NCBI GenBank assembly: GCA_029945495.1
Contig: JAQSCR010000581.1
Coordinates: 1-8,521 of the forward strand
Source: Pseudolabrys sp.
GTDB lineage: Bacteria > Pseudomonadota > Alphaproteobacteria > Rhizobiales > Xanthobacteraceae
DNA length: 8,521 nt
Reading direction: 5' to 3'
A program made the position numbers and the translations under genes. Below the pieces are notes generated by a model. That model was not told the origin of the DNA, did no database searches, and saw only the letters and a program-made list of their open reading frames with translations. The first letter of the stretch is position 1, and the number at the start of each line of letters is the position of its first letter. This document shows, piece by piece, positions 6,100 through 8,521 of this stretch.

Positions 6100-6197
6100 C
6101 CCTGCTTTTCGAGAAGAGGGGGAGCGATTGGACAAGGCCCGGTCAATCGGGGATTGTCGCCTCCGGACCGCCTAAAACGCCAGCCGGAGCTGCAAAA

Positions 6198-7391
6198 ATG
6201 CCGTTTCCCAGGGCCTCCTCGGCCCTTTCCCGCTTCACCGTCCTCGATCTCACCCGCGTCCGCTCGGGGCCGACCTGCGTGCGCCAGCTTGCCGACTGGG
6301 GCGCCAACGTCATCAAGATCGAGACGCCGCCGCATCTGGAAAAGGGCGAGGGGCCGGGCGGGCCGCGCGACAATGCCGACTTCCAGAACCTGCATCGCAA
6401 CAAGCGCAGCATCACCCTCGATCTGAAGTCGCCGGTGGGGCTCGCCGCTTTCAAGCGGCTGGTCGCGAAGGCCGATGTTGTTGTCGAGAATTTCCGTCCC
6501 GACGTGAAGGGCCGTCTCGGCATCAATTACGAGGCACTCAAAAAGGTCAACAAGCGCATCATCCTCGCCAGCATTTCCGGTTTCGGCCAGGACGGGCCGT
6601 ATCGCGACCGTCCGGGCTTCGATCAGATCGCGCAGGGCATGGGCGGGCTGATGTCGATCACCGGCCTGCCGGGTCAGGGCCCGGTGCGCGTCGGCATTCC
6701 GGTCGCCGACCTGTGCGCCGGCCTGTTCGCCGCGCTCGGCATCCAGACCGCGCTGCTGGAGCGCGAAGTGTCCGGCGAGGGCCAATGGGTCAACACCTCG
6801 CTGCTGCAGGCGCAGATCTTCATGCTCGACTTCCAGGCGGCGCGCTGGCTGCAGATGGGTGAGGTCGCCAAGCAGGCCGGCAACGATCATCCGACCACGA
6901 TCCCGACCGGCGTGTTCAAGACCGCCGACGGCTACATCAACATCGCCGCCGCCGGCCAGGCGATCTGGGAGCGGCTGTGCCACGCGATTGGCGCACCGGA
7001 GCTGATCGATAATCCCGACTACAAGAGCAACAGTCTGCGCTCGAAGAACCGCAAGGCGGTCAATGCCGCGATCGAGGCCAAGACGCCGGCCAAGACCAGC
7101 GCGGAATGGATCGATCTGTTCGAGAAAGCCGGCGTGCCGTCGGGGCCGATCTATAATATCGATCAGGTCTTCGCCGATCCGCAGGTCAAGCATCTCGGCA
7201 TCGCGCAGGACGCCAGCAAGCCGAATGGCGAGACGCAGACTTTCGTCGGCCAGCCTTTCGCGCTGTCGCGCACGCCGAGCAAAATCGCCGCCACGCCGCC
7301 GGCGCAGGGCGAGCATACCGATGAAGTGTTCAAGGAATTCGGCTTCACCGACAACGAAATCGCCGAGCTGCACACGGCGAAGGCCGTCTAA
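6198..7391 (+). CDS. CaiB/BaiF (class III, formyl-CoA transferase-like) CoA-transferase
   Basis: This 397-aa enzyme belongs to the class III CoA-transferases, which move CoA between carboxylic acids through an aspartyl-CoA intermediate. Residues 13-42 carry FTVLDLTRVRSGPTCVRQL and DWGANVIKIE, the conserved first Rossmann segment. NKRSITLDLKSP, VVENFRPDVKGRLGINYEAL, ILASISGFGQDGPYRDRPGFD and QGMGGLMSITG follow. The catalytic Asp should be Asp171 in GIPVADLCAG, aligned by hand with Asp169 of Oxalobacter formyl-CoA transferase from memory. EGQWVNTSLLQAQ and a C-terminal GVPSGPIYNIDQVFADPQVK complete the pattern, and the length is normal. The ATG at 6198 is chosen over the in-frame ATG at 6078 because GGAG (6186-6189) lies 8 nt upstream, and because the upstream stretch is encoded by a repeat arm and lacks family similarity. 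A crotonase gene follows 19 nt later, so the two are probably co-transcribed. The acyl substrate cannot be read from sequence. Confidence 0.93.
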   Translation: MPFPRASSALSRFTVLDLTRVRSGPTCVRQLADWGANVIKIETPPHLEKGEGPGGPRDNADFQNLHRNKRSITLDLKSPVGLAAFKRLVAKADVVVENFRPDVKGRLGINYEALKKVNKRIILASISGFGQDGPYRDRPGFDQIAQGMGGLMSITGLPGQGPVRVGIPVADLCAGLFAALGIQTALLEREVSGEGQWVNTSLLQAQIFMLDFQAARWLQMGEVAKQAGNDHPTTIPTGVFKTADGYINIAAAGQAIWERLCHAIGAPELIDNPDYKSNSLRSKNRKAVNAAIEAKTPAKTSAEWIDLFEKAGVPSGPIYNIDQVFADPQVKHLGIAQDASKPNGETQTFVGQPFALSRTPSKIAATPPAQGEHTDEVFKEFGFTDNEIAELHTAKAV

Positions 7392-7410
7392 CGAAATAGG
7401 GAAACGCGCA

Positions 7411-8202
7411 ATGACCGTCACCGACAAAATGCTGTCGCGCACCGAAGGCAGCGTCGGCTATCTGACCTTCAACAATCCCGAGCGGCACAACGCCGTGTCG
7501 CTCGACATGTGGGAAGCCGCCGAAGGCTATCTCGACACCTTCCGCAACGACCCGAAGATCCGCGTCGTGGTGGTGACCGGTGCCGGCGGCAAGGCCTTCG
7601 TCTCGGGCGCCGACATTTCCAAGTTCGCTGACGAGCGCGCGACCAAGGAAGGCTCCGACCGCTACAATGAAGCCGTCGATCGCGCCTATGAGGCCTTCTA
7701 TTCCTTCCCCAAGCCGACCATCGCGATGATCCGCGGCTACTGCATCGGCGGCGGCGTTGGCTTGGCGCTGTGCTGCGACATGCGCATCTGCACCGAAGGT
7801 TCGAAATTCGCGGTGCCGGCGGCCAAGCTGGCGCTCGGCTATCGTTACGCCGGCTTGAAGAAACTGGTCGATCTGGTCGGGCCGTCTTTCGCCAAGGAAA
7901 TCTTCTTCACCGCGCGCCAGTTCAGCGCCGCCGAAGTGCAGATGATGGGCCTGGTCAACCGCGTGCTGCCGGACGCCGAGCTGGAGAGCTACGTCAAGAA
8001 TTATGCAGAGACCATCGCCGGCAACGCGCCGCTGACCGTCGACTCGGTCAAGTTCATCGTCGCGCAGGCGCTCGCCGACGAGAGCAAGCGCGACCTGAAG
8101 AAATGCGAGGCGATGGTGCAGGCCTGCTTCGCCTCAAACGACTACACCGAAGGCCGCAAGGCGTTCATGGAAAAGCGCAAGCCGAAGTTCACGGGCTCTT
8201 AG
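7411..8202 (+). CDS. Enoyl-CoA hydratase/isomerase (crotonase) family protein
   Basis: This 263-aa protein has the crotonase fold, whose members hydrate, isomerise, hydrolyse or decarboxylate acyl-CoA thioesters. Visible signatures are VGYLTFNNPERHNAVS near the N terminus, the first oxyanion-hole segment KAFVSGADISKF (Ala67-Asp68-Ile69), and the second one GYCIGGGVGLALCCDMRI (glycines 113-115). FTARQFSAAEVQMMGLVNRVLPD follows. Of the two classical hydratase glutamates, the second is present as Glu163 in AKEIFF. The first, usually in a Q-P-E motif, reads Ala137 (VPAAKLALGY), so simple hydratase activity is not assured. AGGGA (7398-7402) lies 8 nt before the ATG. The in-frame open stretch upstream to 7063 overlaps the CoA-transferase and is not used. 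The pairing with a CoA-transferase suggests a short pathway: acid to acyl-CoA, then conversion of the acyl-CoA. Confidence 0.94.
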   Translation: MTVTDKMLSRTEGSVGYLTFNNPERHNAVSLDMWEAAEGYLDTFRNDPKIRVVVVTGAGGKAFVSGADISKFADERATKEGSDRYNEAVDRAYEAFYSFPKPTIAMIRGYCIGGGVGLALCCDMRICTEGSKFAVPAAKLALGYRYAGLKKLVDLVGPSFAKEIFFTARQFSAAEVQMMGLVNRVLPDAELESYVKNYAETIAGNAPLTVDSVKFIVAQALADESKRDLKKCEAMVQACFASNDYTEGRKAFMEKRKPKFTGS

Positions 8203-8207
8203 CTACG

Positions 8208-8400
8208 TTCCCCGGGCGCAGTGCAGCGCGAGCGAAGCGAAGTGGTGCGCTGCAGACCCGGGGTCCAAAGCCGCAAATGAGAAAGCTGGGTCCCGGATCT
8301 GCGGAGCAGCAATCACAACTCGCGTATACGCGACTTGTGCATTTTAAATGCCCAAGTCGGATATATCCGACTTGGGATATGCTGCACCGCGTCCAGGACA
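8208..8400. repeat. Composite structured repeat with three abutting palindromes
   Basis: Left unit: CCCCGGG (8210-8216) pairs with CCCGGGG (8257-8263), enclosing TGCAGCGC (8222-8229) and GCGCTGCA (8247-8254). Right unit: GTCCCGG near 8290 pairs imperfectly with GTCCAGGAC (8391-8399), and GCAGC (8306-8310) pairs with GCTGC (8381-8385). Inside the right unit are three consecutive palindromes: 8314-8339 (centre CGCGTATACGCG, one mismatched pair), 8339-8351 (GCATTT-T-AAATGC) and 8351-8376 (perfect, 26 bp). The element fills most of the gap after the crotonase gene and could also act as its terminator. The outer sequence resembles a repeat I know from Bradyrhizobium/Rhodopseudomonas genomes. Confidence 0.85.
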
Positions 8401-8482
8401 CGTGCGTCTCTGGCCGCGCGCTGACGAAAGTGCTATCTCACGGCTCGAATTCATTTGGTCCCGGGTAACCACGAGGTTCGTT

Positions 8483-8521
8483 ATGTATTCAGATCTGAAA
8501 ATGTATATCGACGGTCAATGG
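8483..8521 (+). CDS. N-terminal fragment of a probable aldehyde dehydrogenase
   Basis: Only 13 codons are inside the window: MYSDLKMYIDGQW. The KMYIDGQW run is the usual N-terminal beta strand opening of NAD(P)-dependent aldehyde dehydrogenases, which oxidise aldehydes to acids. GAGG at 8473-8476 lies 6 nt ahead of the ATG at 8483 and supports a real start; an in-frame ATG at 8501 is an alternative. A 280-bp repeat-filled gap separates it from the CoA-transferase/crotonase pair, so it may have its own promoter. The identification rests on a few residues and stays provisional. Confidence 0.5.
   Translation, partial: MYSDLKMYIDGQW

Larger units (their letters stand above)
5859..6197. other. 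Divergent intergenic region, 339 bp, no gene seen
   Basis: The stretch between the helicase and CoA-transferase starts holds the possible helicase promoter, the half-repeat at 6058-6099, and a dyad CTTTATT (6021-6027)/AATAAAG (6041-6047) with a 13-nt loop. GGAG at 6186-6189 is the CoA-transferase ribosome binding site. Small open frames here overlap the repeat and have no family-like features. Confidence 0.7.

Noticed and set aside
5887..6135. 82-codon minus-strand open frame in the divergent region
   Set aside because: Its first part is translated from the half-repeat and its flank (GLDSRYGPKGPFRND), a common source of false small genes, and it overlaps the CoA-transferase upstream region.
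6783..6817. Apparent loss of the CoA-transferase catalytic Asp at SLLQAQ
   Set aside because: Alignment with formyl-CoA transferase from memory places the catalytic Asp earlier, in the VADLCAG segment (Asp171), where it is present.
7063..7410. N-terminal extension of the crotonase gene
   Set aside because: It overlaps the CoA-transferase in another frame. The ATG at 7411 has a good ribosome binding site and the family start.
6000..7442. 480-codon minus-strand open frame opposite the CoA-transferase
   Set aside because: The plus-strand protein has complete family motifs. The antisense product has no recognisable motif and arises from GC-rich third positions.
8314..8376. CRISPR-like short repeats
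   Set aside because: The repeats are adjoining palindromes with no spacers of regular length and no cas genes nearby.
8189..8401. 70-codon minus-strand open frame over the right-hand repeat
   Set aside because: It lies almost entirely within the palindromic element and has no family-like features.

Overview
The window is GC-rich chromosomal DNA, most likely from an alphaproteobacterium of the order Hyphomicrobiales, near Bradyrhizobium, Rhodopseudomonas or Xanthobacteraceae relatives. This rests on codon use, protein style, and intergenic repeats of the 'GTCATTCCGG…CCGGAATGAC' and 'CCCCGGGCGC…GTCC(A/G)GGACACG' kinds that I associate with that group. No phage, plasmid, IS element, CRISPR array, tRNA or rRNA gene is visible.

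Left block (about 97-3772). A minus-strand N-formylglutamate amidohydrolase family gene lies divergent, across about 100 bp, from three plus-strand transglutaminase-like genes. The first (1000-1866) has an N-terminal accessory domain and a complete Cys-His-Asp triad. The second and third (1977-2795 and 2954-3772) are tandem paralogues, each exactly 272 aa and about two-thirds identical without gaps. Both keep the Cys and Asp, but the usual His position reads Ala in one and Ser in the other. A strong bidirectional hairpin terminator (3793-3821) closes this block, and a composite palindromic repeat (3830-3933) follows.

Middle block (3946-5858, minus strand). A DEAD-box RNA helicase of RhlE type, with a Gly/Asn/Ser-rich tail, lies upstream of a translation initiation factor IF-1 gene with an unusual basic C-terminal tail. 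The 149-bp gap between them holds a perfect 12-bp inverted repeat and a third copy of its core, which would allow two mutually exclusive hairpins. The pairing suggests a role in RNA structure remodelling and translation initiation, perhaps cold adaptation. That role is inference.

Right block (6198-8521, plus strand). A class III (CaiB/BaiF, formyl-CoA transferase-like) CoA-transferase is followed 19 nt later by a crotonase-family enoyl-CoA hydratase/isomerase, probably one operon for activating and converting an organic acid as its CoA ester. The crotonase keeps one of the two classical catalytic glutamates. A composite repeat with three abutting palindromes (8208-8400) separates it from the first 13 codons of a probable aldehyde dehydrogenase at the right edge.

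The observations most worth following are the tandem transglutaminase-like pair with the replaced histidine, the localised nucleotide near-identity at their 3' ends, the switchable hairpins ahead of infA, and the structured intergenic repeats.
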